This document shows positions 34,591-43,937 of a DNA stretch of 60,369 nt, piece by piece. The position numbers and the translations under genes are program-made. The DNA comes from Candidatus Cloacimonadota bacterium (GTDB taxonomy: Bacteria > Cloacimonadota > Cloacimonadia > Cloacimonadales > TCS61), in assembly GCA_030600585.1 (NCBI GenBank), contig JAUVLU010000012.1, forward strand, positions 1 through 60,369, in the 5' to 3' direction. Below the pieces are notes generated by a model. That model was not told the origin of the DNA, did no database searches, and saw only the letters and a list, made by a program, of their open reading frames with translations. Position 1 is the stretch's first letter. Each line of letters starts with the position of its first letter.

Positions 34591-35922
34591 TTATCCGCTA
34601 ATATTTAATTCATTTATCAAAATAGAAGGAGCACCATTACTGCTCATATCAAATTTGAAATTATCAGCAATCGCTTCTACTCCGCTTAACATTTGCAAAA
34701 AATTCCCGCTTACTGTGAACGGTTTGAGAGAATGCTGACGTTTGCCATTTTCCCATAAGAATCCTTGAGCACCGAGTGAAAAATCACCGGAGATAGGATT
34801 TGCGCCGGAATGCATTCCCTGCAGACTCACGATCTCGATGATCTTATCATGCTTTGTAAACAGGTCGGCTTCTTTGTGCTCACCTGCTTCAATGAGGAAG
34901 TTCGATGTGCTGATATTAAGAGTCCCTTTATAGCCGCGCGACCCATTACCGGTTGACTTTACGCCATCTTTCCTTGCTGTGATAGTATTATGAAGATAAG
35001 TTTTGAGAACTCCGTTTTCAATTAAGACAGTTCTTTCAGTCGGATAACCTTCATTATCAAATGCTGAAGTAGAAAAACCGTCGGGATGTAAACCATCATC
35101 GATAATAGTAACTTTATTATTAGCTATTTTTTGTCCAATTTTTCCCTTTAGAAGAGATCTCCCTTCTTGAACTGATTTTGCATTGAAAATGCCGGAGAAA
35201 GTTGCAAGCATTGCTGCCATCATTTCGTTATTGAAAACAACTGCGGATTTCCCTGTTTCTGCCGGTTTACTATTGAGCAGATCAGTACTTTTCTTCACGC
35301 TTTCTTCTGCCATTTTTTTTGCATTGAATTCGCCAAAATTTCTTGTAATGTGGAATTCTATTCCCATTCGTTTATCATCTTTTTCTTCTGATAATGCTCC
35401 AACATAAGCATAAGCATAATTCTGAGTATCTTCTCTATCCAAACCTTTGCTGTTAGCAACTCTGCTATAGCTTTTACCATCACCAAAAACTGCGAATGGA
35501 ACATTGAAAACACGCTTATCAGTTTCTTTGGCATATTTTTCCAGATCTTTTGCAAGTTGGATCTTTTCAAGTACATCGACCTTATCCAGTTCTTTTGAAT
35601 AAACATTTGGGCTGTCTGTGTTTTCAGGATATTTTTCCATGATAACAACATCGTCATCTTCGGTATATTCGGCATTTTCGATTGCTTCATCTACAATATT
35701 CTTAAATGTTTCTTCATCAAATTTTTCAGTGTAAGCATAACCGACCTTTCCATTTTTAATTACACGCACACCAATTCCTTTTGAATCGGAATAATTGAAT
35801 GATTCAACATTTTGTTTATTTATTTTAACAGAAAATGAGTTACCTGCTGAGAGCAGAATTTCTGTTTCGTCTGTTTTATCTTTCGCATAGGTAAATATTG
35901 TTTGAAATTCTTTGTTATACAT
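34591..35922 (-). CDS. tldE: TldE/PmbA-family metalloprotease subunit
   Basis: About 443 aa from ATG 35922 (GGGGAGGAGCAGAT upstream; an in-frame start at 35949 adds nine residues and overlaps tldD). It is the non-catalytic partner fold, with S-K-G-I-G-V-R-V-I-K-N-G-K-V-G-Y near 40 and G-A-N-P-I-S-G-D-F-S-L-G-A-Q-G-F-L-W-E-N-G near the end. No HExxxH is present, as expected for TldE/PmbA. Together with TldD it degrades unfolded peptides and matures some ribosomal peptides (for example microcin B17 in E. coli). It lies immediately after tldD; the stop codon touches repeat B. Confidence 0.9.
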   Translation of the reverse strand: MYNKEFQTIFTYAKDKTDETEILLSAGNSFSVKINKQNVESFNYSDSKGIGVRVIKNGKVGYAYTEKFDEETFKNIVDEAIENAEYTEDDDVVIMEKYPENTDSPNVYSKELDKVDVLEKIQLAKDLEKYAKETDKRVFNVPFAVFGDGKSYSRVANSKGLDREDTQNYAYAYVGALSEEKDDKRMGIEFHITRNFGEFNAKKMAEESVKKSTDLLNSKPAETGKSAVVFNNEMMAAMLATFSGIFNAKSVQEGRSLLKGKIGQKIANNKVTIIDDGLHPDGFSTSAFDNEGYPTERTVLIENGVLKTYLHNTITARKDGVKSTGNGSRGYKGTLNISTSNFLIEAGEHKEADLFTKHDKIIEIVSLQGMHSGANPISGDFSLGAQGFLWENGKRQHSLKPFTVSGNFLQMLSGVEAIADNFKFDMSSNGAPSILINELNISG

Positions 35923-35935
35923 ATCTGCTCCTCCC

Positions 35936-37318
35936 CTAATTTCTTCCACCGACGATTATTTCGTCGATCTTTATAGCCGGCTGCCCTACATTTGTTGGAA
36001 TGCTTCCACTTGATGAGCCGCACATACCCTGAGCCATTTCCATATTATTTGATATCATACTTATTTTCAACAGAGCATCCGCACCGTTTCCAATTAGTGT
36101 TGCACCACGAACAGGTTCGGCAATTTTTCCATTTCTTATTATATATCCTTCACCTACTGCAAAGTTGAAATTACCGGTTCCAGGGCTTACAGAACCGCCA
36201 CCCATTTTAGCAGCATATATTCCTTCATCAATAGATGCGATCATATCGTCGAACTTATCATTCCCATTAGCGATATAAGTATTTCTCATTCTACTTGTAG
36301 GAGCAAATTTATAGGATTGCCTTCTTCCACTTCCGGTTCTGGCATATCCGGTTTTAAGGCTTCCCATTTTATCTACCATATAAGATTTTAAAATACCGTT
36401 TTCGATGAGAACAGTTTTTTGTGTTTCCATTCCCTCGTCATCGATATTCTCGCTTCCCCACTCGTTTGGCATTGTTCCGTCATCAATTGCAGTAAGCCCT
36501 TTATAAGCAATCTGCTCTCCCATCTTTCCAGCAAATACAGAAGCACCTTTTGCAACTGCCGTAGTTTCTAAAGAATGTCCGCAAGCTTCGTGAAATATAA
36601 CTCCACCAAAGCCGTTATCTATAACAACCGGGAATTTACCGCTTGGTGCGTAATCTGCATTCAGCATCGTTACAGCAACTCTGGCTGTATCTTTTCCAAG
36701 TTTTACCGGATCGATCGTTTTGAAGAATTCATATCCTGCAAATCTGCCGGGACCTTCTCCTCCAACTTGCTTTTCCGTTCCATTGGAAGCGATCGAGGAT
36801 ACATAAACCCTGGAATAATTTCTGTCATCCTCTACCAAAAGTCCTTCGCTATTTGCTATCATTACATGCTGGTTCTTCTCTATAAACCGAATATCAACCT
36901 GACTAATCTGATCGCTATATCCGCGAGAAGCCTCATTTATTTTGCGAATAAGATCTATTTTGTCTTTTTTCGCTATTTTATTATTTGGAATTTCAATCGG
37001 ATGAATGTTTGTAATTTCTTTTTTTGTCAGATCGATAGAAGCTATGATGTTACCACCTCTAGCTGCTTTGCTTACTGCATCGGCAGCCGTTAGAAGTGCT
37101 TCTTCACTTAGATCATTTGTGTAGGCATAGATCGCAGTATGACCATAAAAAACTCTTACGCCTGCGCCGTAATCGTTACCAACAATATTTTGTTTTGTTT
37201 TGTTATCGTTGAATGCTATTGATGAATTGAATGTACTCTCTACAAACAACTCTGCAAAATCTGCACCATTTGAAAGTGCTTTATCTATCACTTTCTCGAT
37301 GATGTTCCTATTTAACAT
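35936..37318 (-). CDS. tldD: TldD-family metalloprotease, catalytic subunit
   Basis: 460 aa. The zinc site H-E-A-C-G-H is at 243-248, with the third ligand expected near the C-terminus around C-G-S-S-S-G. G-R-R-Q-S-Y-K-F-A-P-T-S-R-M-R-N-T-Y and G-G-G-S-V-S-P-G-T-G-N-F-N-F are diagnostic. It forms a heterodimer with TldE; the two genes overlap in sequence space by about 14 bases if the longer tldE start is used, otherwise the gap is 13 bases. The role is peptide proteolysis/maturation. No ribosomal peptide precursor is obvious nearby. Confidence 0.93.
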   Translation of the reverse strand: MLNRNIIEKVIDKALSNGADFAELFVESTFNSSIAFNDNKTKQNIVGNDYGAGVRVFYGHTAIYAYTNDLSEEALLTAADAVSKAARGGNIIASIDLTKKEITNIHPIEIPNNKIAKKDKIDLIRKINEASRGYSDQISQVDIRFIEKNQHVMIANSEGLLVEDDRNYSRVYVSSIASNGTEKQVGGEGPGRFAGYEFFKTIDPVKLGKDTARVAVTMLNADYAPSGKFPVVIDNGFGGVIFHEACGHSLETTAVAKGASVFAGKMGEQIAYKGLTAIDDGTMPNEWGSENIDDEGMETQKTVLIENGILKSYMVDKMGSLKTGYARTGSGRRQSYKFAPTSRMRNTYIANGNDKFDDMIASIDEGIYAAKMGGGSVSPGTGNFNFAVGEGYIIRNGKIAEPVRGATLIGNGADALLKISMISNNMEMAQGMCGSSSGSIPTNVGQPAIKIDEIIVGGRN

Positions 37319-37514
37319 ATTGCCCCCTGAATTTTTTTATTGTAATTTAAAAATTTAAAATCAGCTATTATGTCAAGTGCTTTCAAATTATAATTTCAAA
37401 TTATAATTGATTTAGCTTTATGGATTTAAAATCGAATCATCATTTAATTTGACAGATTCGGCTTTGAGCAAAAATTGACTACTAAATTTAGAGAGATAAA
37501 AGGTAATATAATTT

Positions 37515-38834
37515 ATGAGAAAAAGCATTGTTGCAATAGTCGGCAGACCTAATGTAGGAAAATCAACTCTTTTTAACAGGATATGCCGTAAGCGTAGTGC
37601 TATAGTAGATTTTGAAGAAGGGGTAACCCGTGACAGAAAGTATGAAGAAGCGGAATGGAGCGGTCATAATTTTGTTGTAGTTGATACCGGCGGAATAATT
37701 CCAAAATCAAATAACAGTATAGATAAAGCAGTAAAATTCCAGGCAGAGGTCGCTATCGAAGAGGCTGATTTCATCCTGTTCATTGTCGATACAAAAACCG
37801 GCACAACTGCTATCGATATGGAAGTTGCCAAGATATTATCACCCCACCGGGAAAAAGTTATGCTTGTTGCAAATAAAGCAGATAATGAAAAAGATGAGCT
37901 TGAAATTTACGATTTTATGCAGCTTGGATTTGGAGAGCCTTTCCCAATAGCTGCAATTCACGGACGTAATACCGGTAATTTTCTGGATGAAGTTGTAAAA
38001 AATATCGATACACTTTCAACCAAAGATATCGTAGAAGAAGACGTTATCAAAGTTGCTATCGTTGGTAAACCGAATGTAGGTAAATCATCGATAATTAACC
38101 GGTTATCCGGAAAAGAAGACAGCATTGTAACAGATATTCCCGGTACAACCCGCGATTCCATCGACCTTAATTTGAATTATAAAAATAAGAAAATCACATT
38201 TATTGATACAGCCGGATTAAGACGCAAGAAACGAATTAAATACGGTGTGGAATATTTTAGCACAATGCGTACAATTGAGAGTATTAATCGTGCGGATATA
38301 GTACTCTTAATTCTTGATGCTAACGATGAAATATCAACTCAGGATCAGAGAATAGCTTCCTATGCTGCCAGAAATTACAAAGAGATAATCATAGTTTATA
38401 ATAAATGGGATCTTATCGAAAAAGACAACTCAACTATCGGAAAATTTATAGGAAAATTAAAAACTGAGATGAAGTTTGTTGAATTCGCTCCGGTCATTTT
38501 TATTTCTGCTCTCACAGGACAGCGCGCACATAAAATTTTTGAATTACTTCTTGAAGTCGATGAAGAAAGCAAGAAGCGAATACCGACAGGACAGCTTAAC
38601 AAATTCCTACAGAAGGTAACAGCCAAATTCCCACCGGCTCATTCCAGCGGAAAACATTCTATGATCTATTATTGTTCACAGGTTAAAATACAACCGCCAA
38701 CATTCGTATTCTTCTGTAATAATGCCAAGTTGATAACCACACATTATAAAAGATATTTAAACAATCAACTTCGTGAGGAATTCAAATTCAGCGGAACTAC
38801 AATTAAAACAATTTTTAGAAGTAGAGATAAATAG
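37515..38834 (+). CDS. der: Ribosome assembly GTPase Der (EngA)
   Basis: 439 aa with two G domains in tandem. The first has G-R-P-N-V-G-K-S (10-17), D-T-G-G and N-K-A-D. The second has G-K-P-N-V-G-K-S near 182, D-T-A-G and N-K-W-D. A C-terminal KH-like domain follows. Der is required for 50S subunit maturation. It is the first gene of a long plus-strand run; AAAAGGT lies about ten bases before the ATG. The 196-base divergent gap to tldD holds no ORF. Confidence 0.97.
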   Translation: MRKSIVAIVGRPNVGKSTLFNRICRKRSAIVDFEEGVTRDRKYEEAEWSGHNFVVVDTGGIIPKSNNSIDKAVKFQAEVAIEEADFILFIVDTKTGTTAIDMEVAKILSPHREKVMLVANKADNEKDELEIYDFMQLGFGEPFPIAAIHGRNTGNFLDEVVKNIDTLSTKDIVEEDVIKVAIVGKPNVGKSSIINRLSGKEDSIVTDIPGTTRDSIDLNLNYKNKKITFIDTAGLRRKKRIKYGVEYFSTMRTIESINRADIVLLILDANDEISTQDQRIASYAARNYKEIIIVYNKWDLIEKDNSTIGKFIGKLKTEMKFVEFAPVIFISALTGQRAHKIFELLLEVDEESKKRIPTGQLNKFLQKVTAKFPPAHSSGKHSMIYYCSQVKIQPPTFVFFCNNAKLITTHYKRYLNNQLREEFKFSGTTIKTIFRSRDK

Positions 38835-38842
38835 GGATTAAT

Positions 38843-39460
38843 ATGATAAATATTATAATTACACTTTTTGCTGCATATATTCTGGGCAGTTTACCAACAA
38901 GTTATATCATGGGCAAACTTATTAAGGGAATTGATATTCGAGATTTCGGCAGCGGGAATGTAGGCGCTACAAATGCTTTACGTGTCCTCGGCACAAAAGT
39001 TGGGATATTCACCCTGATAATTGATATCGGCAAAGGATTCTTGGCTGTGAATATTGCCAGATTCATCATCCAACAACCATCCGACCTTATCATAATTGCA
39101 ACCGGGTTATTCGCAATACTGGGTCATATATTTACAATCTTCCTAAAATTCAAGGGTGGTAAAGGAGTGGCAACATCGGCAGGTGTTTTCATTGCAATTG
39201 TTCCCATTCCCATCGCAATAGCATTATTTGTGTTCGTTGTTACTGTTTGGCTTAGTAAATATGTCTCTCTTGGTTCGATATTAGCAGCTTTTACGCTGTT
39301 CATATCCGAATTAATAATAAATGTAAAGAGTTCATTTGCAGAGCTGGAAATCCTGATTTTCATATTTATTATCGTTTTATTCATTATCATCCGGCATAAA
39401 GCTAATATTAAGCGTCTTATAAATGGAAATGAAAACAAGATCAGCTTTATTAATAAATAA
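38843..39460 (+). CDS. plsY: Glycerol-3-phosphate acyltransferase PlsY
   Basis: 205-aa polytopic membrane protein (5 hydrophobic segments). The three PlsY signatures are present: G-S-L-P-T-S-Y (about 16-22), D-F-G-S-G-N-V-G-A-T-N (33-43), and F-K-G-G-K-G-V-A-T-S-A-G (about 102-113). It acylates glycerol-3-phosphate with acyl-phosphate in phospholipid synthesis (a PlsX partner is not in the window). Eight bases after der. Confidence 0.95.
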   Translation: MINIIITLFAAYILGSLPTSYIMGKLIKGIDIRDFGSGNVGATNALRVLGTKVGIFTLIIDIGKGFLAVNIARFIIQQPSDLIIIATGLFAILGHIFTIFLKFKGGKGVATSAGVFIAIVPIPIAIALFVFVVTVWLSKYVSLGSILAAFTLFISELIINVKSSFAELEILIFIFIIVLFIIIRHKANIKRLINGNENKISFINK

Positions 39461-39473
39461 ATCGGAGCAATAA

Positions 39474-40835
39474 ATGTGCGGAATCATCGGTATTTTTGGA
39501 AGTGAAAATGCAGCCAATATGGCAACTTTAGGTCTTTTTGCCGAGCAGCATCGCGGGCAGGAAAGCTGCGGAATGGCTGTGAATAACGGGACAACGATCA
39601 AGTTGCGCAAAAAAATGGGATTGGTTAAAGATGTTTTCACTCCCGAGAAGATCAATAATTTGAAAGGCAATATCGCTATCGGGCATGTTCGTTATCCTAC
39701 TCGCGGAGCTTCTGCAGTTTACAATTCCCAACCGCATATTGTAGAAACTCTATCAGGTCCTTCCTATGCCCTATCGAGTAACGGAGACATTATTAATTAT
39801 CGTGAGATAAGAAGCTGGTTAGAAGAACAAGGTGTCTATTTTGCCAGCAATAATGATGGAGAGTTAATTCTTAAATATGTTGTTTATCATGTTGAACGTG
39901 AAGACTATACAGTTCCTGATGCAATATTAAAATTGATGAAAAATGTGAAAGGATCTTTTTCTACTGTGCTTGCAACTAAAACGGAAATGTTTCTTTTCCG
40001 TGACGCTTATGGTCTTCGTCCGATGAGCTACGGTAAAACAAAAGACGGTGCAGTTGTAGTTGCATCAGAAAGCTGCGCTTTAGATATTCTATATATGGAT
40101 TGGATAAAAGAGGTTAAACCGGCAGAAATAATCGTTGTTAATAATGATGGGATAACCAATATCGAAAACAATCCAAATGACTTTCGTGCCACAAAGACCA
40201 ATAAACACTGTATCTTTGAGCATATATATTTTTCACGACCGGATAGTGTGATCTTTGAAGAAAATGTATTTGAGGTAAGAGAAAAGATCGGAGCAATAAT
40301 TGCGGAAAATGATGATATAGATCCTGATGTAGTTGTGCCGGTTCCCGATTCATCGAACTTCATTGCTCTCGGCTATGCAAAATATAAGAACAAGCCTTAC
40401 GAAATGGGTTTGATCCGAAATCATTATGTAGGGAGAACTTTCATCAAGCCGGAACAGACAATACGGGATGAAAGTGTTTATCAGAAATTCAATCCGCTTC
40501 CCAATTTCTTCAAAGGTAAAGTTGTAACACTTATCGATGATTCCATTGTGCGTGGAACTACACTTCGTAAAATAGTTAAGCTTGTAAGAAAAGCAGGCGC
40601 AAAAGAGATCCATCTTCGTATCGGTTCACCAGCTATTAAAAACTCTTGTTATTACGGTATCGATACACCCACGCGGAAGGAGTTAATTGCAAACAGTAAA
40701 TCTGTGGATGAGATCAGAGAATATATCGGCTCAGATTCTCTAAAATATCTTTCTATGGAACAATTAGAGAAAGCTGTAGCAAAACCTGAAAATTTCTGCT
40801 ACGCATGCTTTAATGGGAGTTATCCGGTAAAATGA
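39474..40835 (+). CDS. purF: Amidophosphoribosyltransferase
   Basis: 453 aa. The sequence begins M-C-G-I-I-G, so Cys2 becomes the N-terminal nucleophile of the glutaminase without a propeptide. The class II glutaminase signature Q-H-R-G-Q-E-S-C-G lies near 28. The C-terminal phosphoribosyltransferase domain has T-L-I-D-D-S-I-V-R-G-T-T. It catalyses the first committed step of purine synthesis. No [4Fe-4S] cluster cysteine set is obvious beyond C-Y-A-C-F near the C-terminus. Its stop overlaps the next gene by four bases. Confidence 0.95.
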   Translation: MCGIIGIFGSENAANMATLGLFAEQHRGQESCGMAVNNGTTIKLRKKMGLVKDVFTPEKINNLKGNIAIGHVRYPTRGASAVYNSQPHIVETLSGPSYALSSNGDIINYREIRSWLEEQGVYFASNNDGELILKYVVYHVEREDYTVPDAILKLMKNVKGSFSTVLATKTEMFLFRDAYGLRPMSYGKTKDGAVVVASESCALDILYMDWIKEVKPAEIIVVNNDGITNIENNPNDFRATKTNKHCIFEHIYFSRPDSVIFEENVFEVREKIGAIIAENDDIDPDVVVPVPDSSNFIALGYAKYKNKPYEMGLIRNHYVGRTFIKPEQTIRDESVYQKFNPLPNFFKGKVVTLIDDSIVRGTTLRKIVKLVRKAGAKEIHLRIGSPAIKNSCYYGIDTPTRKELIANSKSVDEIREYIGSDSLKYLSMEQLEKAVAKPENFCYACFNGSYPVK

Positions 40836-41305
40836 AAAACAAATTAAAAACATGGGAAGAAATCACAGATGTTATTAAGGAACTTAAATCTCAAAATAAG
40901 AAGATTGTTTTCACCAATGGTTGTTTCGATATACTTCATTCAGGTCATGTTCAATACCTTGCTGAAGCTAAAGAATTAGGTGATGTTCTCATCCTCGGTT
41001 TAAATAGTGATCGCTCTGTAAAAAGGCTAAAAGGGAATGAGCGTCCTATCAATAATGAAAGAGAAAGAGCAACTGTATTATCTGCACTTTGCTCTGTTTC
41101 TTATATTGTTATTTTTGAAGAAGATACGCCATACATGTTAATTAATCACATTAAGCCGGATATTCTTGTTAAAGGTGGTGACTGGAAACCCGAAGAGATA
41201 GTCGGTTCCGATATTGTCAAATCATATAACGGAAAGGTTAAAAGCCTCTCATTTATTGCTGGGAAATCCACTACCGAAATTATAAATAAGATGAAAGAGA
41301 AATAG
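40832..41305 (+). CDS. RfaE domain II-type cytidylyltransferase
   Basis: 157 aa. Nucleotidyltransferase motif F-T-N-G-C-F-D-I-L-H-S-G-H (about 27-39) with the H-x-G-H active site, then G-L-N-S-D-R-S-V and V-K-G-G-D-W. This is the cytidylyltransferase half of HldE/RfaE, which makes ADP- or CDP-activated heptose for LPS. The kinase half is not present here. The ATG overlaps the purF stop (ATGA). Confidence 0.88.
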   Translation: MKNKLKTWEEITDVIKELKSQNKKIVFTNGCFDILHSGHVQYLAEAKELGDVLILGLNSDRSVKRLKGNERPINNERERATVLSALCSVSYIVIFEEDTPYMLINHIKPDILVKGGDWKPEEIVGSDIVKSYNGKVKSLSFIAGKSTTEIINKMKEK

Positions 41306-41309
41306 TATT

Positions 41310-41720
41310 ATGGAAAACCACGAAGATATTGCAGTTGTAAGAAAAGTTGAAAATAATTTTGTTCATGTAGAAGTTGAAAGAACAGTTTCCTGCAAAGGAT
41401 GTGCAGTTAGCGGTATATGCAATGCTAATGATAAAACAATACTGCATAAAATTAAAACTGATTTGAAGTTAAAGATCGGTGACAGAATTCAAATTAATAT
41501 AGAACCGTCTCTGCGTATATTTTCTTCTTTCGTAGTATTCATTATTCCAATACTTACAATGCTGGTATTCTATTTAACAAGTAAATATTTATTTACACTA
41601 AATGAGGATATTTCAATTGTAATTTCGCTGTTCGGTTTATTGTTAAGTGGTTTATTCATATACATAATAGATAAAATATTCGCAAATAAATTAAGTTTTA
41701 AGATAATTAAAAAACTTTAG
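41310..41720 (+). CDS. RseC/MucC-family membrane protein
   Basis: 136 aa. An N-terminal cytoplasmic domain carries C-K-G-C-A-V-S-G-I-C, the cysteine cluster of RseC/SoxR-reducing-complex family proteins. Two membrane helices follow (about 71-90 and 100-118). In E. coli RseC modulates sigma-E signalling; in other bacteria its relatives work with Rnf-type complexes. Function here is open. Five bases after the cytidylyltransferase. Confidence 0.75.
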   Translation: MENHEDIAVVRKVENNFVHVEVERTVSCKGCAVSGICNANDKTILHKIKTDLKLKIGDRIQINIEPSLRIFSSFVVFIIPILTMLVFYLTSKYLFTLNEDISIVISLFGLLLSGLFIYIIDKIFANKLSFKIIKKL

Positions 41721-41738
41721 TATTAATAGAGGTAAATA

Positions 41739-42095
41739 ATGAAAATTCATTTACATGAAATGGTTTTTTACGGTTATCATGGTGTTCATCCCGAAGAGAG
41801 AACATTAGGGCAGAGGTTTATCGTTAATTTTTCTTATGAAACCGAAAAGACAAATGATAAACAGATCAAACACCTTGAGGATACAGTTGATTACACTAAA
41901 GTTTATGCAATAATTAAACACACTTTGGAAGAACGTGAATTTTATCTTTTGGAAGTTTGCGCAAATACCATTCTCGATTCAATTTTAGAATCATTCCCAT
42001 CTATCATTTACGCTAATGTTAAGATCAAAAAACCTTCTGTTCCAATAAATGGTTCACTTGGCTCTGTAGAAGTGGAAATGGAAAGAAAGCGATAA
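41739..42095 (+). CDS. folB: Dihydroneopterin aldolase
   Basis: 118 aa. F-Y-G-Y-H-G-V-H-P-E-E (about 10-20), L-G-Q-R-F near 23 and D-T-V-D-Y-T-K near 47 are typical of FolB. The Lys in V-K-I-K-K-P near the C-terminus matches the catalytic region. It cleaves dihydroneopterin in folate synthesis; folK follows directly. Confidence 0.93.
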   Translation: MKIHLHEMVFYGYHGVHPEERTLGQRFIVNFSYETEKTNDKQIKHLEDTVDYTKVYAIIKHTLEEREFYLLEVCANTILDSILESFPSIIYANVKIKKPSVPINGSLGSVEVEMERKR

Positions 42096-42104
42096 AGGAA
42101 GTTA

Positions 42105-42560
42105 ATGTACTGCTATCTTGGTCTTGGCTCAAATCTGGGAGATAAACTTGAATTTATCACAAAAGCAATCAAACAAATATCCCGTTTGAAGAGCGTTGAA
42201 ATAACGAGAACCAGTTCATTGATCACAACAGCCCCTTATGGTAAAACTGATCAACCCGATTTTCTTAACTGTGTTATCGAACTCGATACAGACTTGATGC
42301 CGGAAGATCTTTTAAATAAGTGTCTTCATATAGAAAATCAGCTTGGTCGTATCAGGAAGGAGAAATGGGGACCACGAACGATAGATATTGATATTTTATT
42401 ATATGAAGATAAGATCATTAACAGCGATATGCTGGTTCTTCCCCATCCTCAATTGCATAAACGTGAATTTGTATTAACTTCACTTAATGAATTATGCCCG
42501 GATCTTGTTCATCCGATATTAAATAAGAAAATTAAAGATATTTTTATGGAGCTTAAATGA
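42105..42560 (+). CDS. folK: HPPK, 6-hydroxymethyl-dihydropterin pyrophosphokinase
   Basis: 151 aa. L-G-L-G-S-N-L-G-D at the N-terminus and W-G-P-R-T-I-D-I-D-I-L-L-Y near 90-103 are HPPK signatures; catalytic Asp pair and P-H-P lie as expected. It follows folB in the folate pathway; its last four bases overlap the next start. Confidence 0.95.
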   Translation: MYCYLGLGSNLGDKLEFITKAIKQISRLKSVEITRTSSLITTAPYGKTDQPDFLNCVIELDTDLMPEDLLNKCLHIENQLGRIRKEKWGPRTIDIDILLYEDKIINSDMLVLPHPQLHKREFVLTSLNELCPDLVHPILNKKIKDIFMELK

Positions 42561-43312
42561 AGAAAACTGCTGCAATAATTCTTGCTGCCGGTAAAGGCAC
42601 CCGCATGAAATCGGATAAACCGAAAGTAATATTTGAATTAGCAGGAAAGCCAATGATAAACCGCGTTGTAGAAACTGCGAATAAGATCAATAGTGATTTG
42701 ATCGCAATTGTTGTGGGCTATAAAAAAGAACAGGTTATCGCTATTGTTCCCCAAGATGATAATATTAAATTCGTAGAGCAAGTTCAGCAAAACGGAACAG
42801 GGCACGCTGTTATGGTTACAGAAAATATATTTAAAGATTATGATGGAGATATTTTTATTCTTTGTGGTGATGTTCCTCTTCTCAGATATGAAACTCTGGA
42901 AAAAATGCAGAGTCATCATCACGAGCATAATGCTTCCTGTACTGTTCTCACAGCCGTTATGGATGACGCTCTTCGGTATGGACGGATAGTACGCAACTCA
43001 GATGGCAGTGTACAAAGAATTGTAGAATTCAAAGATGCAGCAGAAGAAGAAAAAGAGATCAATGAAATTAATACAGGAATCTATTGCTTCGATGCAAAAG
43101 ATCTTTTTACAGCTTTGCAAAGCATCGATAACAATAATAATCAGAATGAATTTTATCTAACCGATACACTTGAAATTCTGAATAATGAGAATAAACTTGT
43201 TACTTCCGTTTTACTCGATGACATGGTAGAAGCATCCGGTGTAAATTCCAAAGAGCAATTAGCAGATTTGGAAATTGAATTTCTGAGTAGAAGAGAACAT
43301 TTTGAAAATTGA
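42557..43312 (+). CDS. glmU: GlmU-type N-acetylglucosamine-1-phosphate uridyltransferase, N-terminal domain only
   Basis: 251 aa. L-A-A-G-K-G-T-R-M-K-S (about 9-19) and K-P-K-V are nucleotidyltransferase signatures. C-G-D-V-P-L-L, E-I-N-T-G-I-Y and N-E-F-Y-L-T-D follow. It supplies UDP-GlcNAc for wall and LPS. The left-handed helix acetyltransferase domain of bifunctional GlmU (~200 more residues) is absent, so the enzyme is either uridyltransferase-only or relies on a separate acetyltransferase. A stop followed by repeat-like spacer ends the reading frame. Confidence 0.85.
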   Translation: MKKTAAIILAAGKGTRMKSDKPKVIFELAGKPMINRVVETANKINSDLIAIVVGYKKEQVIAIVPQDDNIKFVEQVQQNGTGHAVMVTENIFKDYDGDIFILCGDVPLLRYETLEKMQSHHHEHNASCTVLTAVMDDALRYGRIVRNSDGSVQRIVEFKDAAEEEKEINEINTGIYCFDAKDLFTALQSIDNNNNQNEFYLTDTLEILNNENKLVTSVLLDDMVEASGVNSKEQLADLEIEFLSRREHFEN

Positions 43313-43319
43313 GATATTT

Positions 43320-43430
43320 GCCACGAGACGGACACAGACTAAAAAAAAGTCAGCAGGAATCTGTGGTAAAGAAATTAGTGAATATTAGTGTAAATACGCC
43401 TAAGGCGTACAAGTTCGTGGTTTAAAAAGG
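43320..43430. repeat. Intergenic repeat spacer between glmU and the HIT gene
   Basis: About 125 non-coding bases with a degraded GCCACGAGACGGACACAG phrase related to 2044-2114, and a TACGCC-TAA-GGCGTA hairpin (43395-43409) related to those at 58070 and 58191. It probably marks a breakpoint in the gene run. Confidence 0.5.
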
Positions 43431-43439
43431 GAGCATAAT

Positions 43440-43937
43440 ATGAGTGATATTTTATATTCACCTTGGCGATTGCAGTATATTTTATCTAATAAAGATAAGG
43501 AATGTATTTTCTGTATAAAGCCATCGGAAAATAACGATGAAAAGCATTTGATACTCTATCGGAGCGAATTTTGTTTTGTTATCATGAATGTTTACCCATA
43601 CAATAACGGTCACCTGATGGTAGTTCCAAATAAACATGTTCCAAATTTGAATGGGCTGAACAAAGAAGAGATCACCGACCTTTTTGTGACTGTGCAATTA
43701 TGCGAAAAGATAATAAAAGAAGTTTATTCTCCTGATGGAATGAATATTGGGTTAAATCTTGGTAAAGCTGCCGGAGCCGGTATTGATGAACATCTTCATG
43801 TACATGTAGTTCCACGCTGGAGCGGTGATGTGAATTTCATGTCTGCAATCGGTGGAACCAGAGTTATCCCTGAATCATTTGAACTCGTTTACTCTAAACT
43901 TAAAGAACAGTTTGACAATGAGAAAACCGAAAAATAA
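43440..43937 (+). CDS. HIT-family nucleotide hydrolase/phosphorylase (Ap4A-type)
   Basis: 165 aa. C-I-F-C near 20 is a possible zinc pair; N-G-H-L-M-V-V-P follows near 58. The histidine triad is H-L-H-V-H-V-V-P near 122. It is of the bacterial Fhit/Ap4A-phosphorylase-like clade, hydrolysing dinucleoside polyphosphates or AMP conjugates. AAAAGGGAG lies upstream. Its end overlaps the next start. Confidence 0.9.
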   Translation: MSDILYSPWRLQYILSNKDKECIFCIKPSENNDEKHLILYRSEFCFVIMNVYPYNNGHLMVVPNKHVPNLNGLNKEEITDLFVTVQLCEKIIKEVYSPDGMNIGLNLGKAAGAGIDEHLHVHVVPRWSGDVNFMSAIGGTRVIPESFELVYSKLKEQFDNEKTEK

